A stretch of 64,000 nt of DNA from Ruminococcaceae bacterium UBA6353 (GTDB taxonomy: Bacteria > Bacillota > Clostridia > Oscillospirales > Acutalibacteraceae), in contig DJRT01000005.1 of NCBI GenBank assembly GCA_002437905.1, positions 51,395 to 115,394 on the forward strand. Reading direction: 5' to 3'. The notes under the pieces were generated by a model, which saw only the letters and a program-made list of their open reading frames with translations, was not told where the DNA came from and ran no database searches. Shown piece after piece: positions 7,634 to 15,021 of this stretch. A program made the translations under genes and the position numbers. Numbering within the stretch: position 1 is the first letter of the stretch; the number at the start of each line of letters is the position of its first letter.

Positions 7634-8806
7634 TCAGAGCACCTGCAGCACAAAGAACTTCAGATAGGTGGTCTCATCGGCGGCCAGAATGGCCGGGTGA
7701 TCGGCCGCCTGTGTGCGGATCTCCACGCTGCGTACCTGCCGGCCGCTCATGCGCGCCGATTCCCGCAGCATCTTCTCAAACAGCGGCAGCGTCATATAAT
7801 GGGAACAGGAGGCAGTGGCCAAAAAGCCGCCGCTGCGCACCAGCTTCATCCCCAGTACATTGATGTCGCGGTAGCCACGGTAGGCGTTGGGCACATCTGC
7901 CGCACTTTTGCAGAAGGCCGGGGGATCCAGTACCACCAGATCAAAACGCTGCCCATCCCGTTTGTATTCCCGCAGCTTATCGAATACATCGCCGCACACG
8001 GTGCGGACGCGGTCTTCAAGGCCGTTGAGGGCAGCATTTGCCCGCACATCGGCCAGTGCCCGTTCGGAGATATCCAGCGCCGTGACCTCCCGCGCACCGG
8101 CCGCCGCAGCATTGAGGGCAAATCCGCCGACATTGCAGAAGCAGTCCAGCACGGCGGCATCCGCCGCATAGCGCCGCAGGGCAAAGCGGTTTTCCTTCTG
8201 GTCGAGGAAATAGCCGGTCTTTTGGCCATTTTCCAGATCGGCGATCATTTTCAGGCCGTTTTCCTCCACCGTTACCCGTGGGTCAAAGCTGCCGTACAGC
8301 GGCCCTTTCACCAGCGGCAGTCCCTCCTTGCGGCGCACCTCGGCGTCGCTGCGCTCATAGATGCCGCGCGGGGCAAACAGCTCCTGCAGACATTCCACGA
8401 TCAGTGCGCGCCGCCGGTCGATGCCCAGGCTGAGCAGCTGCACGCACAGCAGGTCGTGGTATTTGTCCACGATCAGCGCCGGCAGGCCGTCCGCCTCTCC
8501 GAACACCATGCGGTAGCAATCGCGATAGCCCAGCCGCCGGCGGTAGTCGTCTGCCGCACGGATGCGCTGCTTGTAGAATTCCTTGTCGTCCGTTTCCTCC
8601 CCGTGCAGGAAAAGGCGCACCAGGATCTTGGATGTATGGTTGATGTAGCCTCGTCCCAGCAGGCTGCCGTGTGCGTCATACACGGCGGCCAGTTCGCCGT
8701 TGCTGCCCTTGCCGTCGATATGATCCACCTCATTGGCATAGACCCACGGGTGCCCGGCGCGGATGCGTTTGTCCTCATGCTTTTTCAGAAATACACTGTA
8801 TGCCAT
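7634..8806 (-). CDS. rlmI: Class I SAM-dependent rRNA methyltransferase, RlmI/RlmK type
   Basis: This 390-residue protein matches the E. coli RlmI length and layout. The N-terminal PUA domain occupies about residues 1-75 (GHPWVYANEVD, GRGYIN), a linker beta domain follows, and the Rossmann methyltransferase begins near 200 with LDCFCNVGGFALNAA. The catalytic motif is DPPAFCKS near residue 295. The family methylates C5 of a 23S rRNA cytosine, C1962 in E. coli; the site in this organism is inferred. GAGGTGG lies before the ATG. The gene stands alone between its own promoter and terminator. Confidence 0.88.
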   Translation of the reverse strand: MAYSVFLKKHEDKRIRAGHPWVYANEVDHIDGKGSNGELAAVYDAHGSLLGRGYINHTSKILVRLFLHGEETDDKEFYKQRIRAADDYRRRLGYRDCYRMVFGEADGLPALIVDKYHDLLCVQLLSLGIDRRRALIVECLQELFAPRGIYERSDAEVRRKEGLPLVKGPLYGSFDPRVTVEENGLKMIADLENGQKTGYFLDQKENRFALRRYAADAAVLDCFCNVGGFALNAAAAGAREVTALDISERALADVRANAALNGLEDRVRTVCGDVFDKLREYKRDGQRFDLVVLDPPAFCKSAADVPNAYRGYRDINVLGMKLVRSGGFLATASCSHYMTLPLFEKMLRESARMSGRQVRSVEIRTQAADHPAILAADETTYLKFFVLQVL

Positions 8807-8826
8807 CGTTCGCCACCTCGGCGCCT

Positions 8827-8855
8827 ATCATAGCAAAGTTTGCCCGCGCCGTCAA
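8827..8855 (-). promoter_or_regulatory. Promoter of rlmI
   Basis: Leftward TTGACG (8850-8855), 17-bp spacer, TATGAT (8827-8832). Confidence 0.75.
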
Positions 8856-8893
8856 GAGCCGCCGGCGGTGCAGAAAAATTCCGGCATTTTTCA

Positions 8894-8922
8894 TTGACAC
8901 CGACGGCGGTTTAAGGTAAAAT
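8894..8922 (+). promoter_or_regulatory. Promoter of the kinase-rlmD gene cluster
   Basis: TTGACA (8894-8899), 17-bp spacer, TAAAAT (8917-8922), close to consensus, 34 bp before the GTG start. Confidence 0.8.
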
Positions 8923-8956
8923 CAATACGGAGTGCGCACAGAGAGGGGATGAGCGC

Positions 8957-9556
8957 GTGGACGCAAAGCAGGTTATCGTCATCAGCCGGGAATACGGCAG
9001 CGGCGGCAGCCATATCGGCCGGCAGCTGGCGCAGCAGCTCGGCGTACCGTATTATGACCGGGACTATATCGACCGGGCGGTGGAGAGCCGCGGCCTGGCG
9101 CCGGAGTTTCTGGCGGGGCAGGAGCGCCGGTTTATCAACAGCCTGTTGTTCAATCTGGCCACCGGCGGCTACCGCAATGCCGGGGATCAGGCTATGGCCG
9201 ATCAGGTGTTTCTGGCAGAAAGTGATGCCATCCGCGCGGTGGCACAGCAGGGAAGCTGTGTGATCGTTGGCCGCTGTGCCGATTATGTGCTGCGGGATGT
9301 GTGCCCGGTGTTCAGCGTTTTCATCCATGCGGATATGTCGGTGCGTGTGCAGCGCGCCGTGCAGGAATACGGGCTGGATGAGCGCCGGGCCGAAACCCTG
9401 CTGCGGGAGCGGGACCGTGCCCGCGCCCGCCATTACGAATACTATACCGACCGCGTTTGGGGCAGCCCGAACAACTATCATCTGTGTGTCAACAGCGGCC
9501 GCTTCGGCCAGGAAAAATCCATCCAGCTGATCCGGCAGGCGCTGGAGCTGCTGTAA
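8957..9556 (+). CDS. Cytidylate kinase-like family protein
   Basis: The 199-residue P-loop kinase has the Cytidylate_kin2 nucleotide-binding loop SREYGSGGSHIGRQLA at the N terminus, followed by YYDRDYID. A central VIVGRCADYVL and an arginine-rich lid (RERDRARARHYEYY) complete the pattern. This family is distinct from canonical Cmk; substrates are generally not established, and regulatory roles are possible. The start is GTG at 8957 with AGAGGGG upstream. It is the first gene of a rightward cluster with a small unknown gene and a membrane protein. Confidence 0.85.
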   Translation: MDAKQVIVISREYGSGGSHIGRQLAQQLGVPYYDRDYIDRAVESRGLAPEFLAGQERRFINSLLFNLATGGYRNAGDQAMADQVFLAESDAIRAVAQQGSCVIVGRCADYVLRDVCPVFSVFIHADMSVRVQRAVQEYGLDERRAETLLRERDRARARHYEYYTDRVWGSPNNYHLCVNSGRFGQEKSIQLIRQALELL

Positions 9557-9574
9557 ATACGGAGGGAAGAGCAA

Positions 9575-9838
9575 ATGGCAAATACGCAGAATGGCCGTCA
9601 GGGCCACCGCAATGCCCCGCGGGAATTCTTCACGCTGGGGGAGCACGCCGTGGGCAATCGTCACTACCGTTTCCGGTACGATGGCCGGGTGTACCGCATA
9701 TTGGACAGGCTGGTACGGCCGGGGGATGAGGATACGGCCGAGGAGGCGGAGGAGACCCTGCTGCTGGAGGAAGAAAATGCGCCGAAGGCCTATGAGGCGT
9801 GGAACCGCATCAAGCGTCCGGAGCGCTTCGGGCTGTAA
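9575..9838 (+). CDS. Small conserved-looking hypothetical protein with acidic C-terminal half
   Basis: This 87-residue protein matches no family I recognise. Residues 1-50 are basic and aromatic (HYRFRYDGRVYRILDRLV), suggesting a small beta-sheet. Residues 50-70 are very acidic (EDTAEEAEETLLLEEEN), and the tail ends RIKRPERFGL. It has no signal peptide, membrane segment or cysteine cluster. A good ribosome site (GGAGGGAAGAG) precedes the ATG, and it starts 18 nt after the kinase gene, so it is very likely expressed. The context gives no clear function. Confidence 0.7.
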   Translation: MANTQNGRQGHRNAPREFFTLGEHAVGNRHYRFRYDGRVYRILDRLVRPGDEDTAEEAEETLLLEEENAPKAYEAWNRIKRPERFGL

Positions 9839-9916
9839 CTGATGGCCGGTCTGCCGTCCCTTTGCCGGGGCGGCAGTTGTTTTTTGCTGCCGGAGAAGGG
9901 GAGAGGTTTGGATAGT

Positions 9917-10492
9917 ATGACGATTGGGCAGATCGGGCAGCTGGTGGGCTTTGTGGCTGCCGCCGCGCTGGCCGTTTCCTTCCAGTGTCGGCGTGAGCGG
10001 ACGATCGCGCTGTTCTGGACGGTCAGTTCGGCGCTGTTTGTGGTGCACTATGCGCTGCTGGGGCAGCTTTCCGGTGCGGTGATGGAGGGGGCGCTGCTGC
10101 TGCGCAATCTGCTGGTGCTTTCCCGCCGGCCGTGGGTGCTGCGGCGCACCACCATGGTGGTGCTGCTGGTGCTGATCGGTGGGCTGTCGCTGCTTTCGTG
10201 GGAGGGTGTGTTTTCTCTGTTCCCGCTGGCCGCGCTGGTGGGGTTCACGCTGGCCTTATGGAGCGACCGGGCGGCGGTCACCCGGCGCACCCAGCTGCTG
10301 GTGACTTCACCGGCGTGGATGATCTACAATATTTCTGTGCGGTCCTGGGCCGGCATTTTGTGTGAGACTCTGGATATAGCCTCGGTCGTGGCCTACTACA
10401 TCCGCACGGGCGTGCAAAGAAAGGGGGTGCAGGAGCATGGCACTGATCAAGAATGCTCTGGTGGAGCTGACGGTGACCGGAGTGACCGGTGA
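9917..10492 (+). CDS. YgjV-like small integral membrane protein
   Basis: The 191-residue hydrophobic protein has about five to six membrane helices and the layout of the YgjV family: an N-terminal QIGQLVGFVAAAALAVSFQ helix, short loops rich in Arg, and repeated helices to LDIASVVAYYIR. The family has no known activity. ATG at 9917 follows GGGGAGAGG; an in-frame TTG lies three codons upstream and reads through the same site. The 3' end overlaps rlmD by 56 nt in another frame, which indicates translational coupling. The last 20 or so residues are hydrophilic and exist only because of that overlap. Confidence 0.75.
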   Translation: MTIGQIGQLVGFVAAAALAVSFQCRRERTIALFWTVSSALFVVHYALLGQLSGAVMEGALLLRNLLVLSRRPWVLRRTTMVVLLVLIGGLSLLSWEGVFSLFPLAALVGFTLALWSDRAAVTRRTQLLVTSPAWMIYNISVRSWAGILCETLDIASVVAYYIRTGVQRKGVQEHGTDQECSGGADGDRSDR

Positions 10493-11837
10493 GGGCAGCG
10501 GTGTTGCCCGGTATACCGACGCCGATCTTCCGGCGCCGGGGCTGGTGGTGTTTATTCCCCGCACAGCGGTGGGCGACCGTGTGCAGTGCCGCATCGTCAA
10601 GGTGCAGAAGAGCCATGCCTTCGGCCGTGTGGAGGTGCTGCTGCAGCCCTCGCCCGACCGCGGGGTGGATCCCTGCGACGGCTGTGCGGTATACGGCCGC
10701 TGCGGCGGCTGCGTGTGGCGGCATGTGACCTATGCGGCGGAGTGCCGGTATAAGCAGCAGTGGGTGGAGGACACCCTGCGCCGGGTGGGCGGCATAACGG
10801 CGCCGGTGCTGCCGCTGGTGGCGGCGGATGACCCTGCCGGCCTGACCGGCTACCGCAATAAGGCGCAGTACCCGGTGGCGCCGGGTACGCCGGAGCCGGC
10901 GATCGGCTTTTTCGCGCCCCGCAGCCACCGCATCGTGCCGCAGCGGGAGTGCCGGCTGCAGCCGCCCGGCTACCGGGCGGTGCTGGATGCCGTGGCCGCC
11001 TGGATGGCGGAAAACCGTGTGCCGGCCTATGATGAGGAAAATCACACCGGCCTTGTGCGGCATATCTATATCCGGCAGGGGGCGGTCAGCGGCGAGATGA
11101 TGGTCTGCCTTGTCTGCACCCGCGGCAAGCTGCCGGCGGTGCCGGCATTGATTGCCGCGCTGCGGCAGGTGGCGCCGCAGATGGTGTCCCTGGTGGTGAA
11201 TATCAACCCCGATAAGACCAATGTCATCCTCGGTGAGCGGGGCTATGCCCTGTGGGGCAGCGACAGCATTGAGGATACGCTGTGCGGCCTGCGTTTCCGC
11301 CTGTCGCCGCACTCCTTTTATCAGGTCAACCACGCCCAGACGCAGCGCCTGTACCGTCTGGCGGCACAGGCAGCCGGCCTGACCGGCCGGGAAACGCTGC
11401 TGGATCTTTATTGCGGTACCGGTACCATCGGCCTTTCCATGGCGGCTGCCGCCGGCCGGGTGATCGGCGTGGAGACGGTGGCTGCCGCGGTGGAGGATGC
11501 CCGCAGCAATGCCCAGCGCAATGGTATCGGCAATGCCCGGTTTCTGTGCGCAGACGCCGCGGCCGCGGCACGGCAGCTGGCAGATGAGGGCATACGGCCG
11601 GATGTGGTGGTGCTGGATCCGCCCCGCCGTGGCTGCGATCAGGCACTGATCGACACGGTCAGCGGCGGCCTTGCACCCCGGCGGGTGGTGTATGTCTCCT
11701 GCGACCCGGCCACGCTGGCGCGGGATCTGAAGCTGTTTTCCACACAGGGCTATGCTGTGCAGCGCGTGCAGCCGGTGGATCTGTTCCCCCGCACCGCCCA
11801 TGTGGAAAATGTGGCGCTGCTGGAGCGGGAACCGTAA
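10437..11837 (+). CDS. rlmD: 23S rRNA (uracil-5-)-methyltransferase, RlmD/RumA type
   Basis: This SAM-dependent enzyme forms 5-methyluridine in 23S rRNA (U1939 in E. coli; Gram-positive homologues may hit other sites). In the 466-residue protein an N-terminal TRAM domain (about 1-65) is followed by a 4Fe-4S cysteine cluster (Cys80, 83, 89 and 92 in a CxxC-x5-CxxC array). The methyltransferase core carries LLDLYCGTGTIGLS, DPPRRGCDQ and the nucleophile Cys in YVSCDPATLARDL. The ATG follows AAAGGGGGTGCAGGAGC. It is the last gene before a strong terminator. Confidence 0.92.
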   Translation: MALIKNALVELTVTGVTGEGSGVARYTDADLPAPGLVVFIPRTAVGDRVQCRIVKVQKSHAFGRVEVLLQPSPDRGVDPCDGCAVYGRCGGCVWRHVTYAAECRYKQQWVEDTLRRVGGITAPVLPLVAADDPAGLTGYRNKAQYPVAPGTPEPAIGFFAPRSHRIVPQRECRLQPPGYRAVLDAVAAWMAENRVPAYDEENHTGLVRHIYIRQGAVSGEMMVCLVCTRGKLPAVPALIAALRQVAPQMVSLVVNINPDKTNVILGERGYALWGSDSIEDTLCGLRFRLSPHSFYQVNHAQTQRLYRLAAQAAGLTGRETLLDLYCGTGTIGLSMAAAAGRVIGVETVAAAVEDARSNAQRNGIGNARFLCADAAAAARQLADEGIRPDVVVLDPPRRGCDQALIDTVSGGLAPRRVVYVSCDPATLARDLKLFSTQGYAVQRVQPVDLFPRTAHVENVALLEREP

Positions 11838-11850
11838 CGAAAAAGCCGGA

Positions 11851-11888
11851 AGCGGCGGGAATGGATTTTCCATTCCCGCCGCTTTTTG
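11851..11888 (+). terminator. Terminator of rlmD unit
   Basis: A perfect 15-bp stem (11851-11865 with 11869-11883) with a 3-nt loop is followed by TTTTGG. Confidence 0.88.
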
Positions 11889-11949
11889 GCTTTTCTTCTA
11901 ATCACGCATACAGCGTTTATCCCGGGCCTTTTCAAAATTTCCACGCGGT

Positions 11950-11979
11950 GAATGGCACCGTGCGGCGGCACGCATACTA
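11950..11979 (+). promoter_or_regulatory. Candidate sigma-G-type (forespore) promoter
   Basis: GAATG (11950-11954), 18-bp spacer, CATACTA (11973-11979). This fits the Bacillus sigma-G consensus GMATR-N18-CATNMTA at every position. No sigma-A promoter competes in the same gap. It lies 24 bp before the FAD-Rieske oxidoreductase start. Confidence 0.6.
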
Positions 11980-12003
11980 ACGGAAAAAACGGAGGTATGC
12001 GGT

Positions 12004-13329
12004 ATGCACGGACAGGCAGGTGCACGATATTTATGGACACAGGGGCTGACACCGCCGCGTTTTCCGGCGCTGCCGGGGGATGTGGAAACGCCGGTTCTGG
12101 TGATCGGCGGCGGGCTGGCAGGCGTGCTCTGCTCCCTGCGGCTGCAGCAGGCGGGTGTGGAGCATCTGCTGGTGGAGGGTGGCCGCATCGGTCAGGGCAT
12201 CACGAAGGGCACCACCGCGGTGCTGACTGCCCAGCAGGATACCCTGTACCAGGATATGATCCGCCGCCACGGGCGGGAAAAGGCGGCGCTGTACCTGCAG
12301 GCCAATTGCCGGGCGGTGGAGCAGTACCGTCGGCTGACCGCCCAGTTTCCCTGCGATTTTGAAACGCTGCCGTCGGTGATGTATTCGGTGGATGATGCCG
12401 CCAAAATGCAGCAGGAGGCGGCGGCTGTGCGGTCACTCGGTCTGCCCGCCCGCTTTCAGCGCCGCACGGCCATGCCGTTTCCCGTGGCCGGCGCGGTGCT
12501 GTATCCGGGCATGGCGCAGTTCCATCCGCTGAAATTCCTGTACGCAGCGGCCAGAAATCTGCCGATATACGAGGATACCTTTGTGGAGCGGCTGGAGGGG
12601 ACGACTGCCGTTACCCGGCGCGGCCGCATCCGTGCGCAAAAGGTGATCGTGGCCACGCATTTTCCGTTCATCAACCGCCGCGGACTGTATTTTATGAAGC
12701 TGTATCAGCAGCGCTCGTATGTGGTGGCGCTGCAGGGCGCGCCCGCCATCGGCTGCACGATCGAGGATGTCCGCCCCGGCGGGATCTATCTGCGCAATTA
12801 CGGCGGCCTGCTGCTGGTAGGGGGCGGAAGCCACCGCACCGGAAAGCAAAAGCCGGGGCAGGGCTTTGCTGCCCCGCGCGATTTTGCGGAGAAGTATTAC
12901 CCACAGGCGAAGGAGGTGGCCGCCTGGGCCAACCAGGACACCGTACCGTTGGATGGCGTGCCGTATATCGGCCCTTACAGCCCGGCTATGCCGCAGGTGT
13001 TTGTGGCGACGGGGTTCAATCTGTGGGGGATGACCACCTCCATGGTGGCGGCCAATATCCTGTGCGACGCGGTGTGCGGCCGGGAAAATCCCTACGCGGC
13101 GGCTTTCCGCCCCCAGCGCACAGCGCTGACCGGGCAGCTCTTTGCCAATCTGGGGCAGACGCTGCTCACTTTCGTTACCCCCACGGCGCCGCGGTGTCCG
13201 CATCTTGGCTGTGCACTGAAGTGGAATGCGGCAGAGCATAGCTGGGATTGCCCGTGCCACGGTTCCCGCTTTGACCGGCACGGCCGGCTGCAGGATAACC
13301 CGGCCATGAAAAATATCCGATGCAATTAA
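12004..13329 (+). CDS. FAD-dependent oxidoreductase with C-terminal Rieske 2Fe-2S domain
   Basis: The 441-residue flavoprotein belongs to the DAO/YhfW group. The N-terminal Rossmann loop is VLVIGGGLAGVLCSLRL, the middle is the substrate domain, and IGPYSPAMPQVFVATGFN is the second FAD contact. The Rieske domain covers about 385-441: Cys398-Pro-His400 and Cys416-x-Cys418-His419 match CxH...CxxH, with Cys403 and Cys418 available for the usual disulphide. It should pass electrons from substrate oxidation through FAD to the cluster; the substrate is unknown. GGAGG lies before the ATG. The upstream promoter suggests expression in the developing spore, and the next gene encodes a SASP. Confidence 0.9.
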   Translation: MHGQAGARYLWTQGLTPPRFPALPGDVETPVLVIGGGLAGVLCSLRLQQAGVEHLLVEGGRIGQGITKGTTAVLTAQQDTLYQDMIRRHGREKAALYLQANCRAVEQYRRLTAQFPCDFETLPSVMYSVDDAAKMQQEAAAVRSLGLPARFQRRTAMPFPVAGAVLYPGMAQFHPLKFLYAAARNLPIYEDTFVERLEGTTAVTRRGRIRAQKVIVATHFPFINRRGLYFMKLYQQRSYVVALQGAPAIGCTIEDVRPGGIYLRNYGGLLLVGGGSHRTGKQKPGQGFAAPRDFAEKYYPQAKEVAAWANQDTVPLDGVPYIGPYSPAMPQVFVATGFNLWGMTTSMVAANILCDAVCGRENPYAAAFRPQRTALTGQLFANLGQTLLTFVTPTAPRCPHLGCALKWNAAEHSWDCPCHGSRFDRHGRLQDNPAMKNIRCN

Positions 13330-13491
13330 AAAATCCGGATAAAAGCGCCGGCTTTGCCGGATAACTGGAAAAAAGCTGTTTTCTTTCCGCAAATTGTCAC
13401 TGATATTTTGTTGCATTGCGTGAACACTACTACTGCAAACGCGAAAAAAATTCGGCGGCAAAACCGCCGCGTGACAGAGAGGTGTAACACA

Positions 13492-13683
13492 ATGAACAAC
13501 AAGAATGTCGTTCCCGAGGCCCGCGAGGGGCTGAACCGCTTCAAGATGGAGGCTGCCAGCGAGGTTGGCGTGAATCTGAAGCAGGGCTACAACGGCGATC
13601 TGACTTCCCGTCAGGCCGGTTCTATCGGCGGCCAGATGGTGAAGAAGATGATCGAGGCTTACGAGAAGAACAACCTTCAGTAA
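13492..13683 (+). CDS. Alpha/beta-type small acid-soluble spore protein
   Basis: SASPs coat spore DNA, hold it in an A-like conformation and are degraded at germination. The 63-residue protein has the family plan: AREGLNRFKMEAASEVGV, containing the germination protease site around the MEAASE-type FKMEAASEV, then a central turn (YNGDLTSRQAGSIGG) and QMVKKMIEAYEK. ATG at 13492 is preceded by GAGAGGTG. The 5' leader holds a small CGGCGG/CCGCCG hairpin at about 13454-13470. A weak sigma-G-like element may lie at 13402-13432, but it fits the consensus poorly. Confidence 0.93.
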   Translation: MNNKNVVPEAREGLNRFKMEAASEVGVNLKQGYNGDLTSRQAGSIGGQMVKKMIEAYEKNNLQ

Positions 13684-13743
13684 GCGCGCGTATCCGCCGT
13701 TTTTCGGCCGTGCCGCGGCTGCGTGCCGGGCAGGCCGGGGGAA

Positions 13744-13777
13744 AACATCCGGGGAAAAACCCCGGATGTTTTTCTTT
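13744..13777 (+). terminator. Terminator of the SASP gene
   Basis: An 11-bp stem (13744-13754 with 13760-13770) with an A5 loop is followed by TTTCTTT. Confidence 0.85.
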
Positions 13778-13811
13778 GTCATAAATATCCGCAGTTTTTT
13801 TGGAAAAGCTA

Positions 13812-13840
13812 TTGACAAATCCTAAAATCGTTGGTAAAAT
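13812..13840 (+). promoter_or_regulatory. Promoter of tRNA-Gln
   Basis: TTGACA (13812-13817), 17-bp spacer, TAAAAT (13835-13840), 23 bp before the mature tRNA 5' end. Confidence 0.85.
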
Positions 13841-13863
13841 AATACCCGTTCCATTCGGGACAT

Positions 13864-13937
13864 TGCGGAATTGTGTAAGGGTAGCACGACAGTCTCTGAA
13901 TCTGTTTGTCGCGGTTCGAATCCGTGTTCCGCAGCCA
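13864..13937 (+). tRNA. tRNA-Gln (anticodon CUG)
   Basis: The 74-nt cloverleaf ends with an encoded CCA. The 7-bp acceptor stem is TGCGGAA/TTCCGCA, with the weak U1-A72 pair and G73 discriminator typical of tRNA-Gln. The D stem is GTGT/GCAC, the anticodon loop CTCTGAA gives CUG, the variable loop has 4 nt, and the T arm is CGCGG-TTCGAAT-CCGTG. The last anticodon-stem pair is a T-T mismatch. It reads CAG codons and stands alone. Confidence 0.93.
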
Positions 13938-13941
13938 CAAA

Positions 13942-13972
13942 AAGCACTTAGCGTCAAGCTAAGTGCTTTTTT
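13942..13972 (+). terminator. Terminator of tRNA-Gln
   Basis: An 11-bp stem (13942-13952 with 13958-13968) is followed by a run of T, beginning 5 nt after the CCA end. Confidence 0.85.
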
Positions 13973-14074
13973 GCTGCATCGAATTTGACAGTGCGGGAAC
14001 AATGCAGCTGCTTCTGCGGCGGAGCCATGCTTTATGAAACAATGGTCATGGTGCTGTTCCACCGCGCAGGGACA

Positions 14075-14116
14075 GGGGCCGGCAGGCATCGCACGATGCC
14101 TGCCGGCCCCTTTTTT
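14075..14116 (+). terminator. Very strong hairpin with T6 on the plus strand, overlapping the deoR-type stop codon
   Basis: GGGGCCGGCAGGCATC at 14075-14090 pairs perfectly with 14095-14110, followed by TTTTTTA on the plus strand. The minus-strand exit has no T-run. It could end the leftward regulator transcript through its stem, or insulate that gene from rightward transcription. Confidence 0.65.
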
Positions 14117-14876
14117 ACTCCGCGGCGGCCACCAGCAGTTCGGCGCCTCCCGCGGCAATGGCGGCGGCGATGGCTTCCTCCGGTGCGCGGTCGGTGATGA
14201 TATAATCCAGCTGGGAGAAATCGCATGAGCGGAATTTCATCGTACGGCCGAATTTTGCGCTGTCGCACAGCAGCACCCGGCAGTCGGCATTAGCCAGCAT
14301 CTGGCGACCGACCCAGGAGGACTGCAGGCTGGCCTCATAAACGCCGTTGCTGTCGATCCCGTCCACCGAGATGAAACAGACATCGGCGCGGAACTGCTTG
14401 AGAAATTCCACTGTCGGCTCACCGTGAATAACGCCGTAGCCTGCGCGGGTATAGCCGCCTGCCACAAACAGCGAGACGCTCTCGGCATCGGCCAGCTCGT
14501 TGATCGCCTGAAGACCGTTGGTGATCACGGTGATATTGTGGAAGCGTTTGATCAGAGGGCACATGGCCGCGGTTGTGGTGCCGCCATCCAGAAAAAGGGT
14601 GATGCCGTCCGTCAGAAAATCCGCGGCCGCTGCGGCGATCTGCTGCTTTTCCTTTGTGTGCTCATTTTCGCGGATCCTGTGGTGGCTGAGCACCGAGCCG
14701 GAGGCAACCAGCGACACCGCACCGCCGTTTCGCGTTACGGCATGCAGCTCCTCCAGCGCCAGCACATCGCGCCGTGCGGTGGAACGGCTGATCGAAAGCT
14801 GTTCGGCAAGCTCCTCCAGCGTGGCGGTTTTCCGTTTGGCTAAAAGGGCGAGAATTTCCATCTGTCTTGTATTCAT
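14115..14876 (-). CDS. DeoR/GlpR family transcriptional regulator
   Basis: The 253-residue protein has the DeoR plan: residues 1-55 form the winged helix-turn-helix (ILALLAKRKTATLEELAEQL, STARRDVLALEEL). Residues 75-250 form the sugar-phosphate sensor domain, with DGGTTTAAM, ITNGLQAI, the FISVDGID strand and DYIITD near the end. Regulators of this family are usually released by phosphorylated sugars. The ATG at 14876 follows AAAAGAGGC. It is divergent from an OPA-like MFS transporter, and a palindrome overlaps its own -35 box. Autorepression and control of the transporter are therefore likely. Confidence 0.92.
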   Translation of the reverse strand: MNTRQMEILALLAKRKTATLEELAEQLSISRSTARRDVLALEELHAVTRNGGAVSLVASGSVLSHHRIRENEHTKEKQQIAAAAADFLTDGITLFLDGGTTTAAMCPLIKRFHNITVITNGLQAINELADAESVSLFVAGGYTRAGYGVIHGEPTVEFLKQFRADVCFISVDGIDSNGVYEASLQSSWVGRQMLANADCRVLLCDSAKFGRTMKFRSCDFSQLDYIITDRAPEEAIAAAIAAGGAELLVAAAE

Positions 14877-14916
14877 AGCCGGCCTCTTTTCATTGGCTTT
14901 GAATTTTTTTAACTTG

Positions 14917-14945
14917 ATTATACTGCTTTTATGAACAAATTTCAA
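14917..14945 (-). promoter_or_regulatory. Promoter of the DeoR-type regulator
   Basis: Leftward TTGAAA (14940-14945), 17-bp spacer, TATAAT (14917-14922). Confidence 0.78.
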
Positions 14946-14957
14946 TGTTTTGTTCAT
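14931..14957. promoter_or_regulatory. Inverted repeat operator candidate for the DeoR-type regulator
   Basis: ATGAACAA (14931-14938) and TTGTTCAT (14950-14957) form 8-bp arms separated by 11 bp. The site covers the leftward -35 box and ends 3 bp before the rightward -35 box, so one bound regulator could act on both promoters. Confidence 0.65.
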
Positions 14958-14960
14958 GTA

Positions 14961-14990
14961 TTGTAAAATTCTCTCCGCCTCTGCTATACT
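14961..14990 (+). promoter_or_regulatory. Promoter of the MFS transporter
   Basis: TTGTAA (14961-14966), 18-bp spacer, TATACT (14985-14990). Confidence 0.7.
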
Positions 14991-15021
14991 GTGGACAATT
15001 TGACGCGATGAAGAGGGCGTA

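Noticed and set aside
13985..14013. TTGACA as promoter for a small RNA before the 14075 hairpin
   Set aside because: No -10-like hexamer occurs at 16-18 bp spacing.
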